From Acetobacter ascendens (GTDB taxonomy: Bacteria > Pseudomonadota > Alphaproteobacteria > Acetobacterales > Acetobacteraceae), in NCBI RefSeq assembly GCF_001766235.1, contig NZ_CP015164.1:2766001-2830000 (forward strand): a stretch of 64,000 bases of DNA, in the 5' to 3' direction. Position numbers and translations under genes: made by a program. Below, one piece after another: positions 18,849 through 27,162 of this stretch. Numbering within the stretch: position 1 is the first letter of the stretch; the number at the start of each line of letters is the position of its first letter. Below the pieces are notes generated by a model, which saw only the letters and a list, made by a program, of their open reading frames with translations, had not been told where the DNA came from and ran no database searches.

Positions 18849-19199
18849 TTATGGCAGCTTGCTGGTGGTTACGCGCCATGGGCGCATGACCTTGCCGTTT
18901 CGTTTTTTTCTGTGCGGAGGTTGATTGAGTTTCATCAACAGCTCGGCCACTTCCAGCCTGCGCAGTAGTTCAGTCCATACTTCGGCCGGATTAACATCCT
19001 GGCTTTCCCATAATTTGTGCAGAGTTTGGAGGAACAAAGCGCTTTCATGCACAATATCCTGCTGCCGGTCATCTATAAATGCGGCAGTACAGTTTGTGGC
19101 ATGAAGCCCAACCTGCCGACAGAGCCGCTTGAGCGCGACGCTGGCTGGAGGAGAGGCAGGTGGGAGTGAAGTAACCATAAGGTGAATGATGCGCTGCAT
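18849..19199 (-). CDS. Small protein resembling a degenerate HisE/MazG-type pyrophosphatase
   Basis: A 116-residue cytosolic protein that I cannot name with certainty. Its second half reads like the C-terminus of phosphoribosyl-ATP pyrophosphatase (HisE): a stretch VHESALFLQTLHKLW where HisE has EsADLLYHLLVLW, then DVNPAEVWTELLRR. The catalytic GEEAVE-type helix is replaced by GLHATNC and the second metal-binding Asp by Leu, so it should not be an active pyrophosphatase. ATG 19199 follows AAGGGTGAAG; a GTG two codons earlier is possible. It lies between metH and cvpA-purF on the same strand. Confidence 0.6.
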   Translation of the reverse strand: MQRIIHLMVTSLPPASPPASVALKRLCRQVGLHATNCTAAFIDDRQQDIVHESALFLQTLHKLWESQDVNPAEVWTELLRRLEVAELLMKLNQPPHRKKRNGKVMRPWRVTTSKLP

Positions 19200-19220
19200 C
19201 TTCACCCTTGGTCAATGGTA

Positions 19221-22200
19221 TTAGATTGTGAAGTATTTCGCGTGCTTGTTTAGAATAACAAGTGCTGAGGTAGACTGTTCCGGGTGGAGTTGATCCCCAT
19301 CTGTTAGGGAAACCCCAATGCGTTCGGCATCCAACAAGGCCAGAATGGGGTGTTGGTCTTCCAGCCGTGGGCAGGCCGGGTACCCAAAGGAATAGCGAGA
19401 CCCGCGATAGCCCTGCTGCAGCAGCTTTTCCATATCGCGTGCATCTTCCCCAGCAAAGCCGAGTTCAGCCCGGATACGTTTGTGCGTATATTCGGCCATG
19501 GCTTCTGCCATTTCTACGGAAAGACCGTGGAGGTACAGATAATCCTGATACCGGTTTTCTTCAAACCAATCACGGGCGATGTCGGATGCTTTTTGGCCGA
19601 CGGTTACAACCTGCAGACCGATCACATCACGCTCTGGGTCTGATATATCGCGTACAAAGTCAGCAATACATTCGCCATCTGCTTTTGGCTGGCGTGGCAG
19701 CGTAAAACGGCAGGCTTCGGTTGTGCCGTCTTCTTCAAACAGTACCAGATCATTGCCATCCCCGGCAGCTTTCCAGTAGCCGTAAATGGCCTGTGGTTTG
19801 AGAATGTTTTCTTTGGCCGTTAGATCCAGCATGCGGCGCAGGATTGGGCGGAGTTCCTGCCGTGCCCATATCAAGAAGTCATCCAAGGAGCGGCCTTGCT
19901 TACGGAAGCCCCACTGGAACTGATAAAGTGCACGTTCGTTCAGGAACGGCAGAACGGCTTCTGGTGTGGCTTCCAGAACGCGGGAACCCCAGAATGGCGG
20001 AACCATAGGTGGTTCATCTGCGGTCAGACGTTCACGCCGTGCACGTGCCGCAGCAACATCAACTGGGCCAAAGCCACGTGTTTCTGCTGTTTCTGGTGTG
20101 CGGGCATTGGTGCGGGTAGCTTTGCCTTCGCGCCGTTTCTGGATGGCAGCCAGATAATCATCAAACTTCTTCTGGCTTATCTGGTCCATAAGCGTCAGAC
20201 CATCAAAAGCATCACGCGCATATGCCACTCGCCCTGTAGGCGCATAGGCGGCAACGCAATCTTCTTCCACATAGTTACGGGTAAGGGCTGCGCCGCCCAA
20301 AAGAACAGGTGTATCCAGCCCATCGCGGGAGATTTCTTCCAGGTTTTCACGCATGATGACGGTGGACTTCACCAACAGGCCAGACATGCCAATGGCATCG
20401 GCCTTTTCCTTGCGTGCTGCCTCGATCATATCCTGCACAGGCACCTTGATGCCTAGATTGACAACGCGGTAACCATTGTTGGTGAGGATGATATCTACAA
20501 GGTTCTTACCGATATCGTGCACGTCACCTTTAACCGTAGCCAGCACGATTGTGCCGCGCTGCTGGCCGTCTATCCGCTCCATATGAGGTTCCAGATAGGC
20601 AACAGCGGCTTTCATGGTTTCGGCAGATTGCAGCACAAATGGCAACTGCATCTTGCCCGCACCAAACAGTTCTCCCACCACCTTCATGCCATCCAGCAGA
20701 ACGGTGTTGATGATGTCCAGCGGGGCCATGTTTTTCATGGCTTCTTCAAGGTCTGCCTCCAGTCCTTTCCGGTCCCCATCAACAATACGGTCTTTTAGGC
20801 GTTCTTCTGCTGTTTCAGCCCGTTTGCGCTTCACCGCATCTGCGGCTTTACGATCTGCAAACATGGCCAGAAGCGTTTGTAGTGGATCGTAATCTTCTGT
20901 GCGGCGGTCAAAAATCAGGTCTTCTGCAACTTTAACTTCTTCAGGGGCAATTAAGTGCAGAGGACGGATTTTGGAAACGTGCACAATGGCGGCTGTCATG
21001 CCGGCTTTAACAGCGTGATCCAGATAAACCGAGTTCAGTACGGCACGCGCAGCCGGATTGAGCCCGAAAGAGATATTGGACAGGCCGAGCACGATCTGAA
21101 TATCCGGGAAGGCATCCCGAATCATTTTAATGCCCTCAAGCGTCCATTGCCCCAGTTTGCGGTCATCTTCCGCACCGGTGGCGATGGTAAAGGTGAGGGG
21201 GTCAATCATCAGGTCAGACTGTGGCAGACCGTATTTTTCGCAGGCAAATTTTACAAGGCGGCTGGCAATACGCAGTTTGTCTGCCGGCTTGCGGGCCATG
21301 CCTTCTTCATCAATGGTCAGGGCAACAACAGCGGCACCAAATTTGCGGGCCAGTGTCATGCGGTCTGCTGCAGGGCCTTCGCCATCTTCAAAGTTGATGG
21401 AGTTGATAATGGGTTTGCCACCGTGCAGCTTAAGGGCTGCCTCAATAACCGGTGTTTCGGTGGAATCAATCACCAGTGGCGCGTTTACGGATGAGGTGAA
21501 GCGTTTGATCACTTCATCCATTTCTGCACGTTCATTACGGCCTACAAAAGCCGTGCAGATATCCAGTGCATTGGAGCCTTCACGTATCTGTTCGCGCCCA
21601 ACGGTTACACAGCCATCCCAGTCATGTGCTTCCTGAAGTTCGCGCCATTTTTTGGAGCCGTTGGCATTGCAACGTTCCCCGATGGAGAAATAGGCGTTTT
21701 CCTGCCGGAGGGGCACCTGAGAATAAAGGCTGGCAACAGAAGGCATCCATACGGATGTACGCGGCACAGGGGCAGGGCGTAGGCGGCCCGTGCCTTCTGC
21801 ACGGCGGCGCAACATGGCATCCAGTGCTTCTGTATGCGGGGTGGAGGTGCCACAGCAGCCGCCGATCAGGTTGAGGCCATCTTCTGTAATAAAGCGCTCA
21901 ACCCATGTGGCCATTTTTGCGGGTGTAAGGGGGTAATGAGTTTGACCATTTACCAGTTCGGGCAGGCCAGCATTGGGCTGCACGGAAATGAGCCGTGGCC
22001 AGTTTTCAGACAGCCATTTTACATGTTCAGCCATTTCCCGCGGGCCGGTCGCGCAGTTTAGGCCCATCAGATCGACGTCAAGACTGTGAATGACCGTGGC
22101 TGCCGCAGCAATGTCCGGCCCTACCAGCAGAGTGCCTGTGGTTTCTACGGTGACCTGCACGAAAATCGGGGTTGTGGCCCCTAGTTCTTTCCGTGCGATC

Positions 22201-22727
22201 TTTACGCCATTTACGGCCGCCTTGATCTGAAGTGTATCTTGGCAGGTTTCAATCAGGATGGCATCTACGCCACCTTCAATCAGGCCACGTGCTTGCTCTG
22301 CCAAAGCTGCTTCAAGGCTATCATAATCAATATTGCCCAGAGAGGGGAGCTTGGTGCCAGGGCCCATGGAACCCAGAACATAGCGGGTGCGGCCATCAGC
22401 AAAACTTTCTGCGGCTTCGCGCGCCAATATGGCGGAGTTCTTGTTGATTTCCCGCGTTTTGTCTGTCAGACCAAATTCGCCTAGCGTGATGGGGGAGCCG
22501 CCAAACGTATTGGTTTCCACCATGTCTGCGCCGGCTTCAAAATAACCGCGATGGATTTCACGGATAAGTTCCGGGCGTGAGAGCGTGAGAATCTCGGTGC
22601 AGTTTTCCTGCCCCCAGTAATCACGCTGGACATCCAGATCTAGCATCTGGATACGTGAGCCCATGCCTCCATCACAAAGCAGAACCTGATCACGTAGGGC
22701 ATCAAGAAGGGGCAAACGAGAAGACAT
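19221..22727 (-). CDS. metH: Cobalamin-dependent methionine synthase
   Basis: Transfers a methyl group from 5-methyltetrahydrofolate through methylcobalamin to homocysteine. The full-length 1168-residue protein has all four modules in order. These are the homocysteine domain with zinc cysteines (GLNCATGP, GGCCGTSTPH), the pterin domain, the cobalamin cap and binding domain with DVHDIGKNLV, and the reactivation domain (SRYSFGYPACPRLEDQ). MSSRLPLLDAL is the best start. ATG at 22736 in the same frame is an alternative, and neither has a clear ribosome binding site. A hairpin and T-run sit just upstream (22747-22769). Confidence 0.95.
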   Translation of the reverse strand: MSSRLPLLDALRDQVLLCDGGMGSRIQMLDLDVQRDYWGQENCTEILTLSRPELIREIHRGYFEAGADMVETNTFGGSPITLGEFGLTDKTREINKNSAILAREAAESFADGRTRYVLGSMGPGTKLPSLGNIDYDSLEAALAEQARGLIEGGVDAILIETCQDTLQIKAAVNGVKIARKELGATTPIFVQVTVETTGTLLVGPDIAAAATVIHSLDVDLMGLNCATGPREMAEHVKWLSENWPRLISVQPNAGLPELVNGQTHYPLTPAKMATWVERFITEDGLNLIGGCCGTSTPHTEALDAMLRRRAEGTGRLRPAPVPRTSVWMPSVASLYSQVPLRQENAYFSIGERCNANGSKKWRELQEAHDWDGCVTVGREQIREGSNALDICTAFVGRNERAEMDEVIKRFTSSVNAPLVIDSTETPVIEAALKLHGGKPIINSINFEDGEGPAADRMTLARKFGAAVVALTIDEEGMARKPADKLRIASRLVKFACEKYGLPQSDLMIDPLTFTIATGAEDDRKLGQWTLEGIKMIRDAFPDIQIVLGLSNISFGLNPAARAVLNSVYLDHAVKAGMTAAIVHVSKIRPLHLIAPEEVKVAEDLIFDRRTEDYDPLQTLLAMFADRKAADAVKRKRAETAEERLKDRIVDGDRKGLEADLEEAMKNMAPLDIINTVLLDGMKVVGELFGAGKMQLPFVLQSAETMKAAVAYLEPHMERIDGQQRGTIVLATVKGDVHDIGKNLVDIILTNNGYRVVNLGIKVPVQDMIEAARKEKADAIGMSGLLVKSTVIMRENLEEISRDGLDTPVLLGGAALTRNYVEEDCVAAYAPTGRVAYARDAFDGLTLMDQISQKKFDDYLAAIQKRREGKATRTNARTPETAETRGFGPVDVAAARARRERLTADEPPMVPPFWGSRVLEATPEAVLPFLNERALYQFQWGFRKQGRSLDDFLIWARQELRPILRRMLDLTAKENILKPQAIYGYWKAAGDGNDLVLFEEDGTTEACRFTLPRQPKADGECIADFVRDISDPERDVIGLQVVTVGQKASDIARDWFEENRYQDYLYLHGLSVEMAEAMAEYTHKRIRAELGFAGEDARDMEKLLQQGYRGSRYSFGYPACPRLEDQHPILALLDAERIGVSLTDGDQLHPEQSTSALVILNKHAKYFTI

Positions 22728-22746
22728 GGCGACCATAAAATATAAA

Positions 22747-22769
22747 AAGAAAGGGGAAAGTGCTTTCCC
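22747..22769 (-). promoter_or_regulatory. Terminator-like hairpin in the metH leader
   Basis: Read on the minus strand, GGGAAA-GCAC-TTTCCC forms a 6-bp stem with a 4-base loop. It is followed by CTTTCTTTTTATATTTTA and then the metH start. This is an intrinsic terminator placed 20-30 bases before the coding region, as expected for attenuation. I could not fit a known SAM, SAH or cobalamin aptamer to the short upstream sequence. Confidence 0.45.
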
Positions 22770-22816
22770 AACACCGCAAAGCACAAGGCATCACGTTATT
22801 CCAGAGAGCAGCCCGT

Positions 22817-23209
22817 ATGTCTACTAGCCTTATGGAACAGAGCACAAAGCCCAGAGATGGGCGGATTATGCTTCATGTTTGTATATCGGTGCCGGATACG
22901 CAGATTAATCATCATGAAGATGCGCTTTTATTTGTTAATACCAAAATAACACAAGAACAGAAGGCAGGCTGGTGCCATGTTTGGCACTGGAATGGAGAAA
23001 TAGGGCAGCACGCTGCGCATTGTGTCTGCTGTAATGGGCAAGGAAGCTTATCGAGTTTTTTGCTCGCACGGGCTCAGGAAAGCGTTTTAGGGCGCTGTGT
23101 GTCTTACCGGTCTGTGTGGATTATATGTCGCAACAATGAAGCAGAACGTGTGCAGAAACGGCTGCAGAAAGAAGGATTTTTAAATTCTTTTTATAAATTT
23201 GTCGCTTAA
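22817..23209 (+). CDS. Hypothetical protein with a CVCC motif
   Basis: An unrecognised 130-residue protein transcribed away from metH. It is soluble, with a cysteine cluster CVCC at residues 69-72 preceded by GQHAAHC and followed by a hydrophobic helix (SLSSFLLARAQESV). The C-terminus is basic (RVQKRLQKEGFL). The cysteine arrangement could bind a metal, but I know no family that matches. ATG 22817 was chosen because it lies near the metH promoter region; ATGs at 22832 and 22868 are also possible. The T1SS gene begins 182 bases downstream. Confidence 0.55.
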   Translation: MSTSLMEQSTKPRDGRIMLHVCISVPDTQINHHEDALLFVNTKITQEQKAGWCHVWHWNGEIGQHAAHCVCCNGQGSLSSFLLARAQESVLGRCVSYRSVWIICRNNEAERVQKRLQKEGFLNSFYKFVA

Positions 23210-23367
23210 AGCCAGTTTTCTGCCTTTATTACTGCTCAGTTTTCTTTACATATTTTATCATAACCTACACAGAAAAACTTGGAGACTGTGTCTTCTCCTG
23301 TCATAACGGCGCATGTGCCGAGCAGGAACGTATCTGCTGTATTTGTGCGGTACGCTGTATTGTTAAG

Positions 23368-23380
23368 TTGGTTTAACCAA
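23368..23380. promoter_or_regulatory. Palindrome next to the T1SS ABC-transporter start
   Basis: A perfect 6-bp inverted repeat around one base, TTGGTT-T-AACCAA. It lies just upstream of and touching the AAAAGGG ribosome binding site of the ABC-transporter gene. It has the form of a small operator; no regulator is encoded next to it. Confidence 0.35.
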
Positions 23381-23391
23381 AAGGGTTGTGC

Positions 23392-25647
23392 GTGGACCAG
23401 ACTGATCATGTGCCGGAACAGGCCGGTTCTCCTTCAGATACACATCGCGGTCAGGGAGCTCCCGTTTCTGCGCCTGTTATCCGGTTAAAAGCTGTTGCTG
23501 CAGCGGCCAAATATCATGGTCTGGAACTGGATATCCGTGATTTTGCAGCGGAACCGGGAGAAGATACGCCATCCCCTGCAACATTGGTGCGCTGGTTAGA
23601 AGATCAGGGTGCCGTGGCAAAGGCTGTGCGGATTAAGTGGCGTTATCTGGTTAAGATGACCAACTCTCCGCCGATTGTTTTGATGTTCCGCGATGGTTCT
23701 GCTGCACTGATGGTCAATGCGACACCAGATCGTGGGGTCGTATGGTTGCAGGATCCGCTTAAAGGCGCGGCTGTGGCTGCTGTGCCGGTAGATGAACTGC
23801 GTCTGTCTCAGATATGGACAGGTGATATTCTCCTTATCAAACGGCGTAGGGGAGAATCGGAAGCTGATGCTCCGGTCAGTCTGGGATGGCTGGCCAACAT
23901 GGTGCTGCGTGAAAAGCGCTCTTTGCGCGATATCGGCATCGCATCCATGACGCTGAGTGTGTTGCAGATTTTTCCGCCGCTTATTGTTATGCAGGTTATC
24001 GATAAAGTGGTGGGCTACCACTCTATGTCGACACTCGTGTCAATTTCTGGCCTGCTGTTCATATTTTCACTTTACGAAGTGCTTATCGGTTATGGGCGGC
24101 GCGAGCTGTCTATGGTGCTGACAACACGTATTGATTCTCGTATTTCCCTGCATCTTTTTAGCCGCCTTTTGTCCTTGCCGTTGGAATATTTTGAACGCCA
24201 GCAGACAGGTAACGTGCTTGGGCGTGTGACAGCTATTTATAAAGTGCGAGATTTTTTGACCGGACGGTTGATGACCACCGTCTTGGATCTGTTTACGCTG
24301 GTTGTCGTTCTGCCTTTCCTTTTTATTCTCAGCGCAACGCTAGCTTGGATGACAGTTGCTTGTGCGGGTCTTATCGGTTTGGTTGTTGTGGTTGCTATGA
24401 GCCCGCTTGCCAAACTTATGGTGCAACAGCTTGCTGCTGATCGGGATAGAAGTGCCGTTCTGTATGAAAGCGTTGCGGGTATCCGCACCCTGAAAACACT
24501 TGCTTTGGAACCTATTCGTAAACAGGCGTGGGATGATGCCACGGCAAATGTTATTCGTTGGAAACTTGCGGTAGGGCGCTTTTCAAACTGGACCCAAACA
24601 ATCGTTATGCCGCTTGATCTGTTTATCAATCGCGGCATCATTCTGGTTGGGGCTTATCTTGCGCTTGTAAGCCCCTCTACCGTGGGCATGGGTGGCCTGG
24701 TTGCATTTATGATGCTTGGCGGGCGTGTTGCTGCCCCGCTGGTTGGCCTGGCAAGGCTGATGGATGAGTTTAACGAAGTTATGGCATCTCTGGGTGAAGC
24801 CGCTTCGGTGCTGAATCAGCCTACGGAAACAAGAGCACTGACAACAGGGATGCGCCCGCGTATCAAAGGGGCGCTTTCGTTTGAGGATGTTAACTTCGCC
24901 TACCCTGGGTCTACCCGCCTTGCTCTGAAGGACGTCAATTTCTCTGTGCCAGCAGGCACCATGCTAGGGCTTGTTGGGCGAAGCGGATCTGGTAAATCCA
25001 CCATTACGCGTTTGTTACAGGGGGTTAGCCGGTCTTACACAGGCTATCTCAAGCTGGATGGCGTTGATTTGCGTGAAATTAACCTTACCCACTTGCGCCG
25101 GTCTTTTGGGGTGGTGTTGCAGGATAACTTCCTGTTCCGTGGCACCATCCGCGATAATATTACGGCGGGTCGCCCTGGGTTTACGATTGATGATGTTGTG
25201 CATGCGGCCAGAATGGCTGGGGCCGAAGAATTTATTGAACGGATGCCCGCGGGTTACGAAACGTTTATTGAAGAAGGTTCAACCAATATTTCTGGTGGCC
25301 AGCGTCAGCGTCTTGCTATTGCGCGTGCTGTGATTACTGACCCCAAGCTGATGATTTTGGATGAGGCGACGTCTGCGCTGGATCCAGAAAGTGAAGCTTT
25401 GGTGAACGCCAATCTGGAGCGGATTGGTAAGGGTCGTACTATGGTCATTGTTTCGCACCGTCTCTCTTCCCTTGTGAACTGTGATCAGATTTGTGTGATG
25501 GATCAGGGGGAAGTGGCAGATATCGCACCTCATGATGTTCTGCTCGAACGGTGTGATATTTATCGGACACTTTGGATGCAGCAAAACCGGCATACAGAAG
25601 GACGTTCTTCTTCTGCAGGCGCATCTTTGATCGCGGAAGGAGAATAA
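23392..25647 (+). CDS. Type I secretion ABC transporter with C39-like domain (HlyB/LapB type)
   Basis: The inner-membrane ATPase/permease of a type I secretion system, exporting a protein with a C-terminal signal in one step. Residues 30-150 form a C39-like domain. The catalytic Cys is absent: the helix reads LKAVAAAAKYHG where peptidases have a Cys. It therefore binds its substrate rather than cleaving it, as HlyB does. Membrane helices follow from about 165 to 450. The nucleotide-binding domain then shows GRSGSGKST near 528, ISGGQRQR near 633 and LMILDEATSALD near 655. GTG 23392 follows AAAAGGG; a TTG two codons upstream is possible. The HlyD gene starts 4 bases after the stop. Confidence 0.9.
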   Translation: MDQTDHVPEQAGSPSDTHRGQGAPVSAPVIRLKAVAAAAKYHGLELDIRDFAAEPGEDTPSPATLVRWLEDQGAVAKAVRIKWRYLVKMTNSPPIVLMFRDGSAALMVNATPDRGVVWLQDPLKGAAVAAVPVDELRLSQIWTGDILLIKRRRGESEADAPVSLGWLANMVLREKRSLRDIGIASMTLSVLQIFPPLIVMQVIDKVVGYHSMSTLVSISGLLFIFSLYEVLIGYGRRELSMVLTTRIDSRISLHLFSRLLSLPLEYFERQQTGNVLGRVTAIYKVRDFLTGRLMTTVLDLFTLVVVLPFLFILSATLAWMTVACAGLIGLVVVVAMSPLAKLMVQQLAADRDRSAVLYESVAGIRTLKTLALEPIRKQAWDDATANVIRWKLAVGRFSNWTQTIVMPLDLFINRGIILVGAYLALVSPSTVGMGGLVAFMMLGGRVAAPLVGLARLMDEFNEVMASLGEAASVLNQPTETRALTTGMRPRIKGALSFEDVNFAYPGSTRLALKDVNFSVPAGTMLGLVGRSGSGKSTITRLLQGVSRSYTGYLKLDGVDLREINLTHLRRSFGVVLQDNFLFRGTIRDNITAGRPGFTIDDVVHAARMAGAEEFIERMPAGYETFIEEGSTNISGGQRQRLAIARAVITDPKLMILDEATSALDPESEALVNANLERIGKGRTMVIVSHRLSSLVNCDQICVMDQGEVADIAPHDVLLERCDIYRTLWMQQNRHTEGRSSSAGASLIAEGE

Positions 25648-25651
25648 TCCC

Positions 25652-27115
25652 ATGAGCGAACAGGATGCACAAATCGTGCCTAACGATCCATCTGATGAAA
25701 ATCAGCAGAAGGCTGTCACGCCCGCTTCGGATGACTTTCTTAAGCAGGCTGATGATCCTTATGCACAAGGTGACATGCCCGTTGCGCTATTGGAGTTTCA
25801 TTCTCCTACAGCGGCACTGGTTAATATGCCGCCTACACCCAGTGCGCAGTATATTGTGTGGGTGATTGGCGGGTTGGTACTGTTTTCCATGATTGGGATG
25901 ACGGTCTTTCCGCTTGACCGTGTTGTTTCTACGCAAGGGCGCTTAATTTCCAGCGAACCATCGCTTGTGATCCAGCCTCTGGATACCTCAATCATACGTT
26001 CGATTGATGTGAGGGAAGGCGATTTCGTCCATAAAGGTGATATTTTAACGCATTTAGATCCTACGCAAACAGGCGCAGATAGTGAAAATCTGAAAACTCA
26101 GATGGATCAGTATCAAGCTGAAGTGGATCGCCTTACGGCAGAAGCGAACGGGCTGAATTATAAACCCGATGTAAATAATCTGGCCGCGTTACCGCAAGGG
26201 GAAGCGTATTTGCGGCGCATGGCTGAATTTAACGCTAAAGTTGAAAATTATAATAAGCAGATTGCCAGTTTGCAAAGTGACTTGCAGGGATATGTTGCAA
26301 ATGCGGCAATGTATGCCGCACGTGCCAAAGTGGCTGGTGACGTTCATAAAATGCGTATGGAACTCCAGAAGGATCAGGTAGGTAGCCGACTGTCTACTTT
26401 GAGCGCTCAGAATGAGTTGATGGAAGTGGAACGCTCACAAATTTCAGCTCAGCAGCAGGCGGCTTCTACGCGGAACAAGTTGGCTGCTTCAGTTTCTGAA
26501 AAAGAAGGCTACATTCAAACTTGGAAAGCCGAAGTTTATAAAGATTTGATTGTGGCACAGCATAAGCTGGCAGAAGCAAAAGGCGCTTATCAAAAGGCTA
26601 TTTTACACAGCAGCATGGTGGCGCTCAAAGCCGATGAAGATGCTGTTGTGCTGAATATCGCTAAAATTTCAGTTGGATCTGTTGTAACCCCGGCTGAAAA
26701 AATTATGACCCTTGTGCCTGTCGGGAAAGGGTTGGAAATTGAAGCTGTTATGTCAGGGCAGGATGTTGGTTTTGTGCGGATTGGAAACAAGGCACAGGTA
26801 AAATTTGCAACCTTCCCTTACCAGCAATATGGCGGTGCTGAAGCAACAGTTAAAACCATTAGTGCGGATTCTTTTGTGTCGGGCGGGGGCAGTGGTCCTA
26901 GCTCGGAAGATGTTACGCCAGATAATACATCCAAGTCTTTTTACAGTGTTCGTCTGCGGGTTGATAAATACACATTGCATGGCGTGCCTAATTTCTTTCA
27001 TCCCCAACCGGGGATGCCAGTTACGGCGGAAATCCGCGTTGGTAAGCGCACGATCATACAATATATGCTGAATAGCTTTGTGCCATTGATGTCAAATGGG
27101 ATGCGTGAACCCTAA
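25652..27115 (+). CDS. HlyD-family type I secretion adaptor
   Basis: The periplasmic adaptor linking the ABC transporter to a TolC-like outer-membrane channel. The 487 residues comprise a cytosolic N-terminus of about 65 residues and one membrane helix (YIVWVIGGLVLFSMIGM). A lipoyl-like half follows (IRSIDVREGDFVHKGD), then a long alpha-helical hairpin rich in Gln, Ala and Lys, a second half-motif and a beta-barrel domain. The ATG follows GGAAGGAG, a strong site. It is cotranscribed with the ABC gene. No TolC-like gene is present in the window. Confidence 0.92.
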   Translation: MSEQDAQIVPNDPSDENQQKAVTPASDDFLKQADDPYAQGDMPVALLEFHSPTAALVNMPPTPSAQYIVWVIGGLVLFSMIGMTVFPLDRVVSTQGRLISSEPSLVIQPLDTSIIRSIDVREGDFVHKGDILTHLDPTQTGADSENLKTQMDQYQAEVDRLTAEANGLNYKPDVNNLAALPQGEAYLRRMAEFNAKVENYNKQIASLQSDLQGYVANAAMYAARAKVAGDVHKMRMELQKDQVGSRLSTLSAQNELMEVERSQISAQQQAASTRNKLAASVSEKEGYIQTWKAEVYKDLIVAQHKLAEAKGAYQKAILHSSMVALKADEDAVVLNIAKISVGSVVTPAEKIMTLVPVGKGLEIEAVMSGQDVGFVRIGNKAQVKFATFPYQQYGGAEATVKTISADSFVSGGGSGPSSEDVTPDNTSKSFYSVRLRVDKYTLHGVPNFFHPQPGMPVTAEIRVGKRTIIQYMLNSFVPLMSNGMREP

Positions 27116-27162
27116 TTGGCAAAGAGCGTAATATAATACTCTGAATATAGAGGATTAGGGCT

